Origin: Flavonifractor hominis
GTDB lineage: Bacteria > Bacillota > Clostridia > Oscillospirales > Oscillospiraceae
Direction: 5' to 3'
DNA length: 64,000 nt
Assembly (NCBI RefSeq): GCF_040095835.1
Contig: NZ_JBBMFT010000001.1
Span: forward strand, 797,183 to 861,182
Positions within the stretch are counted from its first letter, which is position 1; the number at the start of each line of letters is the position of its first letter. Below the pieces are notes generated by a model. The model ran no database searches. It was not told where the DNA came from and saw nothing but the letters and a program-made list of their open reading frames with translations. Below, piece after piece: positions 21,711 through 29,968 of this stretch. The translations under genes and the position numbers were made by a program.

Positions 21711-23015
21711 GTGAGCAAATTGGGTATGAAAGTTGCCATTCTGACGATGTTCGCAGGTCTGTCTTCTACCTACTCCCTGGTCAATGTGGTAGCAGATCAG
21801 ATCAAAATGCTGCTGGAGGCCCAGGTCGAACTGAAGATCCTGGTGAGCGAGACCTGTCCTGATGAGGAGCGTCAGGGTGTATTTCTGGACCCGCGGCTGG
21901 AGTGGGTGAAGGTTACCAACACTCGCCATGGTGCCCCCATTGTATGGCACGACTACTCCGCTCCCACAGGTACGGTCCATGAGACCTTTTATGAGGAGGC
22001 TGAGTGGATTGCCAAAGATTACGTCCGGTATCTCCAGGACGTGGATGCGTGCATCATGCACGACATCCTCTATCAAGGCTGGCATCTGGTTCATAATGTG
22101 GCTATCCGCCAGGCGCAGAAATCCTTGCCGAAGGTAAAGTTCCTGGCTTTTACCCACTCTATGCCAGTAAATCGCCCTCAAAAGATGGAATGGCCTTTTT
22201 CCGCACGCTTTACCCCTATGCCCAACACCCGCTTTGTCTACCCCACCTACTCGGGGATTGATGCATTGGCCCGGCAGTATGATGTGCCTCAGGGCAGCTG
22301 TGCAGTCGTATACAACAGCCTGCCTCTGTTGGAGATGCTGAGCCAGGATGTTCAGCAGGTGGCGTGCAGGATCGATCTGCTGAACGCGGATATTCTGGCG
22401 GTCTATCCCGGACGGCTCACCACGGGCAAGCGTTTTGAGAAGGTCGCCGCCCTGGCTGGAGCTATCCAAAGAAAAACAGAGCAGCGCACCAAGGTAATCT
22501 TCTGCGACTTTCCCAGTGCCGATATTCCCGGCCAAATCTACAAGCGGACGATTCAGACCGAGGGGATGAAGTTTGGCCTGGAAAAAGAAGATCTGGTTTT
22601 TACCTCCGACCTTGGATATGAGCAGGGCTTCCCTCGCCGTGGGGTATTCGAACTGTTCGGCCTGTCAAACCTGTTTATATGTCCCTCCTACTCCGAATCC
22701 TTTGGACTGACCGTTCTGGAGGCGGCAAGCCGGGGAAATTTCCTGGTACTCAATGAGGCAGTGCCCGCCTTGAAAGAACTGGGGGACAGTCTGGGCGCCT
22801 ATTTTTTGCGGTGGGACGGGCGAAATTTTGGCTATGACACGCACGAGAAATATGTTCCATCAGAACAGGCATATTACGAAGAGCACGGAGGGATTATCGT
22901 CAACTTGATGAGGGAGGATCACAGCCTGCGGGCAAAAACCAGAGTGCGGACAAAATACCATGGCGCATGGATCTGCCGCAATCAGTTGATGCCTCTGCTG
23001 GTAGGAACAACGTGA
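21711..23015 (+). CDS. GT-B glycosyltransferase (GT4-like)
   Basis: The 434 residues from GTG 21711 (ATG 21726 is an alternative) begin with a Rossmann-like MKVAILTMFAGLSSTYSLVN. The C-terminal half has YPGRLTTGKRFEKVAAL, a donor-site segment PSYSESFGLTVLEAASRG with the E-x7-E motif of retaining GT-B enzymes, and GTP-like sugar-nucleotide contacts. There are no membrane segments, so it acts in the cytoplasm. It lies 51 bases after the Thr/Ser-repeat protein on the same strand, which points to glycosylation of that repeat before or during export or spore assembly. Donor sugar and acceptor are not readable. Ribosome sites are weak for both starts, suggesting coupling to upstream translation or low expression. 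Confidence 0.88.
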   Translation: MSKLGMKVAILTMFAGLSSTYSLVNVVADQIKMLLEAQVELKILVSETCPDEERQGVFLDPRLEWVKVTNTRHGAPIVWHDYSAPTGTVHETFYEEAEWIAKDYVRYLQDVDACIMHDILYQGWHLVHNVAIRQAQKSLPKVKFLAFTHSMPVNRPQKMEWPFSARFTPMPNTRFVYPTYSGIDALARQYDVPQGSCAVVYNSLPLLEMLSQDVQQVACRIDLLNADILAVYPGRLTTGKRFEKVAALAGAIQRKTEQRTKVIFCDFPSADIPGQIYKRTIQTEGMKFGLEKEDLVFTSDLGYEQGFPRRGVFELFGLSNLFICPSYSESFGLTVLEAASRGNFLVLNEAVPALKELGDSLGAYFLRWDGRNFGYDTHEKYVPSEQAYYEEHGGIIVNLMREDHSLRAKTRVRTKYHGAWICRNQLMPLLVGTT

Positions 23016-23177
23016 CCAACCATTTCCTTTTGTCATATGGCAGGATAATTGAGCATGCGTTGTACGCAGTGAATCGTTTGGAACAAAGGCGTGAATTGGT
23101 TCAAAGCCATGGTTTAAAATGCGGACCCAACATGCAATTCGGTGTTCTTCCGGGCATCTATCGTGTTGCAATACACC

Positions 23178-23219
23178 AAAAAGAAAGGCACCTGCTTTCA
23201 GCAGGTGCCTTTCTTTTTG
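23178..23219 (+). terminator. Intrinsic terminator ending the surface-glycan region
   Basis: An 18-bp stem (23178-23195 with 23201-23218) with a TTTCA loop and a terminal T run. Confidence 0.9.
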
Positions 23220-23240
23220 GTGCCGGTCTTCAGAGTACCG

Positions 23241-23269
23241 TTGACAAATTTCTCCGGTTGTGCTACTCT
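23241..23269 (+). promoter_or_regulatory. Sigma-A promoter of the MATE leader
   Basis: TTGACA (23241-23246), 17-base spacer, TACTCT (23264-23269). Transcription would start near 23276 and give a leader of about 107 bases before the MATE start codon. Confidence 0.8.
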
Positions 23270-23287
23270 GCAAACAGCGCGGAGGGT

Positions 23288-23332
23288 ATGACATTCGCTG
23301 GAAATGTTATGCTGGATAAGGCTACAGACTGA
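23288..23332 (+). CDS. Putative 14-codon leader peptide of the MATE gene
   Basis: ATG 23288 follows GGAGG (spacing 2) and encodes MTFAGNVMLDKATD, stopping with TGA at 23330-23332. Codons 8-12 form the left arm of the downstream terminator stem, and the stop codon lies in the hairpin loop. A ribosome held on this peptide would prevent the terminator from forming. The arrangement resembles leader-peptide control of antibiotic-efflux genes such as bmrBCD in Bacillus. The short spacing is the main weakness. Confidence 0.5.
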   Translation: MTFAGNVMLDKATD

Positions 23333-23361
23333 GATGTCTGTCTCCTTATCCAGCATTTTTT
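23309..23361 (+). terminator. Attenuator hairpin upstream of the MATE gene
   Basis: A 13-bp stem (23309-23321 with 23344-23356) is topped by a 6-bp ACAGAC/GTCTGT stem and followed by six T residues. It lies between promoter and gene, so it must be bypassed for MATE expression. Confidence 0.85.
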
Positions 23362-23382
23362 GCATCAAAGGAGAAGAACGAT

Positions 23383-24732
23383 ATGCAGCAGCAACGGGAT
23401 CTGACAACAGGCAGCGTGCTGAGCACATTGCTGCGATTTGCTGCGCCGGTCTTTGCGGCACTCTTTTTACAGTCCCTGTACGGCGGGGTAGACCTGTTGG
23501 TGGTGGGGCAGTTCGCCCATACCACCGATGTATCGGGCGTGTCCACAGGAAGCCTGCTGATGCAGACCGTAACCATGGTGGTTACCGGTCTTACCATGGG
23601 CATCACCATCTATGTGGGACAGAAGATCGGCCAGCATCAGCGGGAGGCCGCAGGCCGGGCCATCGGTACGGGTATTGCACTGTTCACCCTCTTCGGCCTG
23701 CTCCTCTTGGCGATCCTGGCCGGGTGTGCCGGTCCTCTGGCCCGACTGCTCCACGCTCCGGCCGAGGCCTATGCCCAGACCTGCGCCTACATCCGCATCT
23801 GCGGCCTCGGCATTCTGTTTGTGGTCTGGTACAACCTGCTGGGAGCCGTCTTCCGCGGGCTGGGCGACTCCCGCACGCCGCTGCTCACGGTGTGCATCGC
23901 CTGTGTATGCAACATTGCCGGGGACCTTCTCTTTGTAGCAGGACTCGGCATGGGTGCGGGGGGCGCGGCGTTGGCCACCGTCCTCTCTCAGGCCATCAGT
24001 GTGGCCATCTCCCTGGCCCTGATTGCCCGGCGTACCCTGCCCTTTCCCTTTCATGCCAGCTACCTCCGGCCCGACCCGGTCTGCCTGGTCAAAGAGCTCC
24101 GGCTGGGCGCTCCCATCGCACTGCAGGAATTGCTGGTTGGGGTCTCCTTTCTCATCATCCAGGCAGTCGTGAATACCATTGATGTCACCGCCTCCGCCGG
24201 CGTTGGGGTGGCTGAGAAAGTCTGCGGTTTCATCATGCTGTTTCCCTCCTCCTTTACCCAGTCCATCTCCGCTTTTGTGGCGCAGAATATGGGGGCAAAC
24301 CAGCCTCGGCGGGCCCGGGCCGCGCTGGTCTGCGGCATTGGTACCGCTCTGTGTGTCGCCGTGGTGGTGTCCAGCTTCACCTTTTTGCGGGGCGATCTGC
24401 TGGCCGGGCTCTTCTCCAACGACGCGGACGTCATCCGGCAGGCTCACGCCTATCTGAAAGCCTATGCCATCGACACCCTGCTGACCTCCATTCTCTTCTG
24501 CTGTGTGGGCTACTTTAACGGCTGCGGTCATACCTTTTTTGTCATGGTGCAGGGGATCGTGGGCGCTGTGCTCATCCGCATTCCGGCGGTCTATGTCCTC
24601 AGTCGGCTTTTCCCCGCTGATCTGTTTCGTATCGGTCTGGCTACCCCCATGGCCACTACGGTACAGATCCTGCTGTGTCTGCTGTTCCTGACCACTCTGG
24701 CCCGGAAACGGACGAACGCCTCTTTGCGTTAA
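23383..24732 (+). CDS. MATE-family efflux transporter
   Basis: The 449-residue membrane protein has about twelve transmembrane segments in two homologous halves, beginning FAAPVFAALFLQSLYGGVDL with the N-lobe VVGQFAHTTDVSGVSTGSLL motif typical of MATE proteins. It would export cationic drugs or toxic metabolites in exchange for Na+ or H+. AAAGGAG precedes ATG 23383. Expression is probably controlled by the attenuator and leader peptide upstream. It is monocistronic, closed by a bidirectional terminator. Confidence 0.93.
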   Translation: MQQQRDLTTGSVLSTLLRFAAPVFAALFLQSLYGGVDLLVVGQFAHTTDVSGVSTGSLLMQTVTMVVTGLTMGITIYVGQKIGQHQREAAGRAIGTGIALFTLFGLLLLAILAGCAGPLARLLHAPAEAYAQTCAYIRICGLGILFVVWYNLLGAVFRGLGDSRTPLLTVCIACVCNIAGDLLFVAGLGMGAGGAALATVLSQAISVAISLALIARRTLPFPFHASYLRPDPVCLVKELRLGAPIALQELLVGVSFLIIQAVVNTIDVTASAGVGVAEKVCGFIMLFPSSFTQSISAFVAQNMGANQPRRARAALVCGIGTALCVAVVVSSFTFLRGDLLAGLFSNDADVIRQAHAYLKAYAIDTLLTSILFCCVGYFNGCGHTFFVMVQGIVGAVLIRIPAVYVLSRLFPADLFRIGLATPMATTVQILLCLLFLTTLARKRTNASLR

Positions 24733-24769
24733 AAAATGCGCGCCTGCAATGCAGGCGCGCATTTTTTAA
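24729..24769. terminator. Bidirectional terminator between MATE and DivIVA-like genes
   Basis: A 20-bp perfect inverted repeat (24729-24748 with 24750-24769) has A and T runs at its outer ends, so it works in both directions for the two convergent genes. Confidence 0.93.
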
Positions 24770-24770
24770 C

Positions 24771-25484
24771 TCAGTGCTCCGGTCCATCCTCCGACAGGGG
24801 TACCGGGGCCGGAACCCGGCCGCCCAGGGCCTCGGAACAGGCCTGGGCAAGCTGTTCCAGCCGCCCATCCTGATTGCCAAGCTCCTCCGAGATGTGTCCC
24901 AGCGTGGTTCTTACCCGGTCCAGCTCCCCGCACGCATGGGCCACGCTGGCATCCATGTCGGTGCGCAGGCGGTCATACCCGGCCTGGACCTTGCTCAGCC
25001 ACTGCTCTACCTCCAGCCGGACCTTCTTGACCCGCTCCTCAGCCTCCGCCTGGACCGCCTGGGCCCGGCAGTGGGCCTCCAGCTCCATGCCCGCCGTACG
25101 GTCCTTGATCTTTTCATAAGCCGCCGCCGCAGGCTCGGCCCGGGACAGTTTCTCCTTGGTCTCTTCCAGTTCCCGGCGCGCCGTATCCAGCGCCTCATCC
25201 TTCTGCACCAGCTCGGCTCTGACCTGCTCCAGCTCCTCCCGGAGCTTGGCCACCTCCTCATTCAGGCGATTTTGCTCCTGAAGGCCGGCCTGGGCCTCCT
25301 CCTTGGCGGCAGCCGCTTCATCCTTCAGCCCGGAGAGCGCCTGCACCGCCTCATCCCGCTCCCGCTGGAGATTCTCCAGCTTTTCCTTGTGTTCCTGATT
25401 GGCCGCCTCGATATAGTTGAGCACATCCTGCTTCTGGAATCCGCCGAAGGTCGCCGTACGGAACTGCAGCTGCGCGTCGCTCAT
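24771..25484 (-). CDS. DivIVA-domain coiled-coil protein
   Basis: I chose ATG 25484 (MSDAQLQFRTATFGGFQKQD), where the DivIVA-type N-terminal motif begins; upstream residues look non-coding. The 237-residue protein continues with VLNYIEAANQEHKEKLENLQ and a long heptad coiled coil to about residue 125, then a helical second half and a Pro-rich tail. DivIVA-like proteins bind curved membrane at poles or septa and recruit division, wall or segregation factors. The N-terminal Arg/Phe pair used for membrane insertion in DivIVA is only loosely matched (QFRTATFGGF). Its partner is unknown. Confidence 0.82.
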   Translation of the reverse strand: MSDAQLQFRTATFGGFQKQDVLNYIEAANQEHKEKLENLQRERDEAVQALSGLKDEAAAAKEEAQAGLQEQNRLNEEVAKLREELEQVRAELVQKDEALDTARRELEETKEKLSRAEPAAAAYEKIKDRTAGMELEAHCRAQAVQAEAEERVKKVRLEVEQWLSKVQAGYDRLRTDMDASVAHACGELDRVRTTLGHISEELGNQDGRLEQLAQACSEALGGRVPAPVPLSEDGPEH

Positions 25485-25566
25485 AATGGGACACCCCGTT
25501 TCTCTAAAATTCGCTTTTGGGCTTATTTTATCACAGTTTTCCCCATAACACAATCGCTTCTTCTCA

Positions 25567-25595
25567 TTGACTGCCCCAAATGGGAATGATATAAT
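25567..25595 (+). promoter_or_regulatory. Strong sigma-A promoter of the methyltransferase-EcfAAT region
   Basis: TTGACT (25567-25572), 17-base spacer, TATAAT (25590-25595), 40 bases before the first start codon. Confidence 0.85.
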
Positions 25596-25635
25596 AGGAT
25601 GATTATGACAAGAAACACAACGGTGGGAGAATCAC

Positions 25636-26502
25636 ATGTGGATTTCAACTGACTGGAAGGATTACGAACTGCTGGACTGCGGCAACGGGGAGCGGCTGGA
25701 GCGCTGGGGCAAATTCATCCTGGTGCGGCCTGATCCCCAGGCCATTTGGCGCCCGGAGGGCCGCCATCCCGGCTGGCGCAAATACGACGCCCGGTATCAG
25801 CGCTCCTCCACCGGCGGGGGCCAGTGGGTCAAAAAAGACCTGCCCCAGCGGTGGACGCTGGACTACAAGGGGCTGACGCTCAACGTCAAGCCCATGAACT
25901 TCAAACACACCGGTGTATTCACCGAGCAGGCGGCCAACTGGGACTTTGCCATGGAGCGCATCCGCGCTGCCGGCCGTCCGGTCAACGTGCTCAACCTGTT
26001 CGCCTACACCGGCGCGGCCACGGTGGCCTGCGCCGCCGCCGGCGCCAGCGTCTGCCACGTGGACGCGGCCAAGGGCATGGTGAGCTGGGCCCGGGAGAAC
26101 GCCGCCTCCTCCGGCCTGAGCGAGGCCCCCATCCGCTGGATCGTGGACGACTGCGGCAAGTTTGTGGAGCGGGAGATCCGCCGGGGCCGCCGGTACGACG
26201 CGGTCATCATGGACCCCCCCTCCTACGGCCGGGGTCCCTCGGGAGAGATCTGGAAGCTGGAGGAGAATCTGTTCCCCTTTGTGGAGCTGGTGAGCCAGGT
26301 CCTCTCGGACCAGCCGCTGTTCTTCCTCATCAATTCCTACACCACGGGCCTGGCCCCGTCGGTGCTCACCTATCTGCTGGAAACCCTGGTGGCCCGGAAA
26401 TACGGCGGCCATACAGAAAGTCAGGAGCTGGGCCTGCCCGTGACCGCTACCGGCCTAGCCCTGCCCTGCGGCGCCACCGGACGGTGGACGGCACACAAAT
26501 GA
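25636..26502 (+). CDS. Class I SAM-dependent methyltransferase (RlmI/RlmK-like)
   Basis: The 288-residue protein has a Rossmann methyltransferase core: motif I VNVLNLFAYTGAATVACAAA, motif II VCHVDAAKGMVSWARENA and a catalytic motif IV VIMDPPSYGRGPSGE. This matches 23S rRNA methyltransferases of the RlmI/RlmK C-terminal type, which use a DPP/NPP-type motif. There is no PUA domain, so it resembles a compact member; the N-terminal 85 residues include an RDARYQR-like strand-rich segment. The modified base is not predictable. It is the first gene after a strong promoter and is followed 10 bases later by the ECF ATPase genes. Confidence 0.85.
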   Translation: MWISTDWKDYELLDCGNGERLERWGKFILVRPDPQAIWRPEGRHPGWRKYDARYQRSSTGGGQWVKKDLPQRWTLDYKGLTLNVKPMNFKHTGVFTEQAANWDFAMERIRAAGRPVNVLNLFAYTGAATVACAAAGASVCHVDAAKGMVSWARENAASSGLSEAPIRWIVDDCGKFVEREIRRGRRYDAVIMDPPSYGRGPSGEIWKLEENLFPFVELVSQVLSDQPLFFLINSYTTGLAPSVLTYLLETLVARKYGGHTESQELGLPVTATGLALPCGATGRWTAHK

Positions 26503-26512
26503 GGTATTGAAT

Positions 26513-27370
26513 ATGAGCAACCGCATCATTGAAACGCAGCAGCTGCGCTTCACCTACGCCGAGGCCGGTGAGGTCGCCCCTCTGGTACTGGACGGGGTGG
26601 ACCTGTCCATCGAGGAGGGCTCCTTTGTGGCCGTACTGGGACACAACGGCTCGGGCAAGTCCACACTGGCCAAGCATATGAACGCCATTCTGCTGCCTAC
26701 CGGCGGCAAAGTATACGTAGACGGCATCGACACGTCTGACGAGGCGCGGCTGCTGGACATCCGCCGCACCGTGGGCATGGTGTTCCAAAACCCGGACAAC
26801 CAGATCGTGGCCAACGTGGTGGAGGAGGACGTGGCCTTCGCCCCGGAAAACCTGGGCGTTCCCCCGGAGGAGATCCGCCGGCGGGTAGACGACGCCCTCA
26901 AGGCCGTGGGTATGTATGAGTACCGGGAGCACGCTCCCCACCTCCTCTCGGGCGGACAGAAGCAGCGGGTGGCCATCGCCGGCGTCATCGCCATGGCGCC
27001 CCGCTGCATCGTGCTGGACGAGCCTACCGCCATGCTCGACCCCATCGGCAGAGCCGAGGTTATGAAGACCATCAAACAGCTCAACCGCACCTCCGGCGTC
27101 ACCGTGGTGCTCATCACCCACCACATGGATGAGGCCGCCCAGGCCGACCGCCTGGTGGTCATGGCCAAGGGCAAGGTCATCGCCGACGGCGCCCCCCGGG
27201 AGGTCTTTCAGCGGGTGGAGGAGCTGAAGGCCGTGGGCCTTACCGTACCGGAGACCACTGAGCTTTTGTGGCAGCTGCGCCAGGCAGGTGTCGATGTGCC
27301 CCTGGATGCGCTGAGCGATGAAGCCTGTGCCCAGGTCCTGTACGACCTGCTGAACCGGGAAGGGGCCTAG
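26513..27370 (+). CDS. ecfA1: ECF transporter ATPase EcfA1
   Basis: ATG 26513 (after GAGGTATTGAAT) is preferred over TTG 26507. The 285-residue ATPase has Walker A GHNGSGKST, Q-loop VFQNPDNQIVANVVEEDV, signature LLSGGQKQRVAIA, Walker B CIVLDEPTAMLD and switch His (LITHHMDEA). The long C-terminal helical tail is typical of EcfA. It forms the A1-A2 ATPase pair that powers the shared EcfT scaffold for vitamin uptake. EcfA2 and EcfT follow on the same strand. Confidence 0.95.
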   Translation: MSNRIIETQQLRFTYAEAGEVAPLVLDGVDLSIEEGSFVAVLGHNGSGKSTLAKHMNAILLPTGGKVYVDGIDTSDEARLLDIRRTVGMVFQNPDNQIVANVVEEDVAFAPENLGVPPEEIRRRVDDALKAVGMYEYREHAPHLLSGGQKQRVAIAGVIAMAPRCIVLDEPTAMLDPIGRAEVMKTIKQLNRTSGVTVVLITHHMDEAAQADRLVVMAKGKVIADGAPREVFQRVEELKAVGLTVPETTELLWQLRQAGVDVPLDALSDEACAQVLYDLLNREGA

Positions 27371-27485
27371 TGGACGCAGGGGCGGAAAGCTCCGCACTCC
27401 GCTTGGACGCACAGAACTGCAATTCGATCTCCGGACGTGACCCCGGTTTGGGGCATGTACCACCACAATAAAGGAATGAAGTCAT

Positions 27486-28358
27486 TTGGAACCGATCATT
27501 CAGACGGAACGCCTCTGCCATATCTACTCGGCGGGCACCCCCTTTGAGCACGGCGCTTTGGTGGATGTGGACTTCACCGCCTACCGCGGAGAGTACCTGG
27601 GCATCATCGGCCACACCGGCTCGGGCAAGTCCACGCTGATCCAGCACCTCAACGGGCTGCTCAAGCCCACCTCCGGCCGGGTCCTTTTTGAGGGCCGGGA
27701 CATCTGGGAGAGCAAGGAGCGCACCCGCCAGACCCGCTTTCAGGTGGGACTGGTGTTCCAGTACCCGGAGTACCAGCTCTTTGAGGAGACCATCTACAAG
27801 GATATCGCCTTCGGCCCCCACAATATGGGGCTGGACGAGGGGGAGATCGACCGCCGGGTGCGCCAGGCGGCCCGCTTTGTCGGTCTGAAAGAAGAGCTGC
27901 TGGACAAGTCTCCCTTTGAGCTCTCCGGCGGCCAGAAGCGCCGGGTCGCCATCGCCGGCGTCATCGCCATGGAGCCCTCGGTACTCATCCTGGACGAGCC
28001 CACTGCCGGACTGGACCCGGTGGGCGTAGAGTCCATCCTGGAGAACATCCACGACTACCATACGGCCAAGAACGCCACCATCATCATCGTCTCCCACTCC
28101 ATGGAGGAGGTGGCCCGGACGGTGGACCGGCTGGTGGTGGTCAACGACGGAAGGATTCCCTTCTCCGGCGCGCCCCGCGAGGTCTTTGCCCACGGGGAGG
28201 AGCTGGTGAAGATGGGTCTTGGCATCCCCGCCATGACCCGGGTATTTCACCGCCTGCGGGCGCTGGGCGTGGACATCGACCCCTCCGTCTACACCATCGA
28301 GCAGGCCCGGGACGCCATCCTGTCCAAACTGGGGCGGAATGAGAAGGGGGCGGAGTAA
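27486..28358 (+). CDS. ecfA2: ECF transporter ATPase EcfA2
   Basis: The start is TTG 27486 (AAAGGAATGAAG upstream); no ATG fits the alignment. The 290-residue ATPase has Walker A GHTGSGKST, Q-loop VFQYPEYQLFEETI, signature ELSGGQKRRVAIA, Walker B VLILDEPTAGLD and His in IIVSHSMEEVA. It follows EcfA1 after a 115-base spacer without an obvious terminator and is directly abutted by ecfT, so all three are probably one operon. Confidence 0.95.
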   Translation: MEPIIQTERLCHIYSAGTPFEHGALVDVDFTAYRGEYLGIIGHTGSGKSTLIQHLNGLLKPTSGRVLFEGRDIWESKERTRQTRFQVGLVFQYPEYQLFEETIYKDIAFGPHNMGLDEGEIDRRVRQAARFVGLKEELLDKSPFELSGGQKRRVAIAGVIAMEPSVLILDEPTAGLDPVGVESILENIHDYHTAKNATIIIVSHSMEEVARTVDRLVVVNDGRIPFSGAPREVFAHGEELVKMGLGIPAMTRVFHRLRALGVDIDPSVYTIEQARDAILSKLGRNEKGAE

Positions 28359-29171
28359 ATGGCACTGAAAGACATTACGCTGGGCCAGTACTTTCCCGGC
28401 CATACCCTGATCCACCGCCTGGACCCCCGCACCAAGCTGATCTGGACGGTAGCCTATATCATGGCCCTCTTTCTGGCCAAGCAGGTGGTCTCCTACGGCA
28501 TCCTTCTGCTGGTGTTGGCGGTGCTTATCGCCGTATCCAAGGTGGGCATCCAGAGTATCCTCCGGGGCATGAAGCCCATCTTGATCATCATCGTCATCAC
28601 CGGCCTGCTCAACCTGTTCTATACCCCCGGTGACGGCACACCGCTGCTCTCCTTTGGGATCTTTCAGATCTATGCCGAGGGCATCTGGGCCGCTGTATTC
28701 ATGGTACTGCGCATCGCCATGCTCATCACCTGTACCTTCCTGCTGACCTACACTACCTCCCCGATCCAGCTCACCGACGCTCTGGAAAAGCTGATGGGGC
28801 CGCTGAAGGCCATCAAAGTACCGGTGCACGAGCTGTCCATGATGATGTCCATCGCCCTGCGCTTTATCCCCACCCTCATCGAGGAGACCGACAAGATCAT
28901 GTCCGCCCAGAAAGCCCGGGGCGCCGACTTTGACACCGGCAACCTGATTCAGAAGGCCAAGGCCCTCATTCCTCTGCTTGTGCCCCTGTTCATCTCCGCC
29001 TTCCGCCGGGCCGACGAGCTGGCGGTAGCCATGGAGTGCCGCTGTTACCACGGCGGTGAGGGACGTACCCGGATGCGCCGGCTCCAGCTGCGGGGCATCG
29101 ACTTCGCCGCGCTGGCCTTCGGTATTGCACTGTGTGTAGCGATAGGTGTGCTGCGCCGGTTCGGACTGTAA
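28359..29171 (+). CDS. ecfT: ECF transporter scaffold EcfT
   Basis: The 270-residue membrane protein starts one base after the ecfA2 stop. Hydrophobic segments occur near residues 25-65, 70-95, 115-140 and 240-265. The cytoplasmic coupling helices carry the ARG signature (QKARGADFD) and the AMECRCYHGGEGRTRM motif that bind the two ATPases. It scaffolds exchangeable S components, one of which, RibU, is encoded at 42065 under an FMN riboswitch. Confidence 0.95.
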   Translation: MALKDITLGQYFPGHTLIHRLDPRTKLIWTVAYIMALFLAKQVVSYGILLLVLAVLIAVSKVGIQSILRGMKPILIIIVITGLLNLFYTPGDGTPLLSFGIFQIYAEGIWAAVFMVLRIAMLITCTFLLTYTTSPIQLTDALEKLMGPLKAIKVPVHELSMMMSIALRFIPTLIEETDKIMSAQKARGADFDTGNLIQKAKALIPLLVPLFISAFRRADELAVAMECRCYHGGEGRTRMRRLQLRGIDFAALAFGIALCVAIGVLRRFGL

Positions 29172-29182
29172 AAAGGAATGTT

Positions 29183-29932
29183 ATGAGAAATATTGCACTG
29201 AAACTGATGTATGTGGGTACGGCTTATCACGGCTGGCAGGTGCAGAAAAACGCCGTCACCGTGGCTGAAACCCTGGAAAAAGCTCTGGCCTCGGTGGTGG
29301 GACACCCGGTAAAGTGCACCGGCGCCGGCCGCACTGACGCCGGCGTCCACGCCGAGACCTACGTGGCCAACTTCCGCACCACTTCCCGCATCCCCTGCGA
29401 CCGTATTCCCCTGGCGGTGAATACCCGCCTGCCCGACGACATCGTGGTAGTAAAGGCCACTGAAGTGCCGGAAGAATTCAACGCCATTGGCTCCTGTCTG
29501 AAAAAGGAATACACCTACCGCATCTATAACTCCCACATCCGCAACGCCTTCCATGTGAACCGGGCCTGGTTTTACCCCAAGCACCTGGATGAGGAGCTGA
29601 TGCAGCGGGCTGCCAGTCACTTTGTGGGGACCCACGACTTTGCCGCTGTACGCTCGGTGGGCACCGAGACCCGCACCACCGTCCGCACGGTATACTACTT
29701 TGATATCGCCCGCAGCGGGGATCTCATCGAATGCCGGGTGTGTGCCAACGGTTTTCTTTACAATATGGTACGGGCCATGGTAGGCACCTGCGTATATGCC
29801 GCAGATGGGAAGTTTTCCCCCGATGCGGTCCCTTCCATTCTTGAGGGTAAAAACCGGACAGCCGCCGGCCCCACCGTACCCGCAGGCGGGCTTTACATGA
29901 CCAAACTCTGGTACAACGAGGACGTTTTATAG
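29183..29932 (+). CDS. truA: tRNA pseudouridine synthase A (TruA)
   Basis: ATG 29183 is preferred (AAAAAGGAATG, and the family start MRNIALKLMYVGTAYHGWQ). The 249-residue enzyme has the catalytic Asp52 in CTGAGRTDAGVHA and the conserved FLYNMVRAMVGT motif. It converts U38-40 to pseudouridine in the tRNA anticodon arm. truA after ecfT is a classic Firmicute order, here 11 bases apart. Confidence 0.95.
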   Translation: MRNIALKLMYVGTAYHGWQVQKNAVTVAETLEKALASVVGHPVKCTGAGRTDAGVHAETYVANFRTTSRIPCDRIPLAVNTRLPDDIVVVKATEVPEEFNAIGSCLKKEYTYRIYNSHIRNAFHVNRAWFYPKHLDEELMQRAASHFVGTHDFAAVRSVGTETRTTVRTVYYFDIARSGDLIECRVCANGFLYNMVRAMVGTCVYAADGKFSPDAVPSILEGKNRTAAGPTVPAGGLYMTKLWYNEDVL

Positions 29933-29968
29933 CTGCGGCTGCATATCATCACTGTCTGGGAGCATAAC

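Larger units (their letters stand above)
23012..23332 (+). pseudogene. Possible truncated gene after the glycosyltransferase
   Basis: A GTG overlaps the glycosyltransferase stop by 4 bases (GTGA). About 55 residues then look protein-like (IIEHALYAVNRLEQRRELVQ, then SHGLKCGPNMQFGV), after which the frame runs into a terminator hairpin at 23178. It may be the remnant of a second glycan-modifying enzyme (an acyltransferase-like GLKCGPN turn is suggestive). It could also be chance. Confidence 0.3.

Noticed and set aside
22967..23332. Single 121-residue gene spanning the glycosyltransferase 3' end to the MATE leader
   Set aside because: It crosses a strong terminator and a promoter; the parts are better explained as a possible gene remnant and a separate leader peptide.
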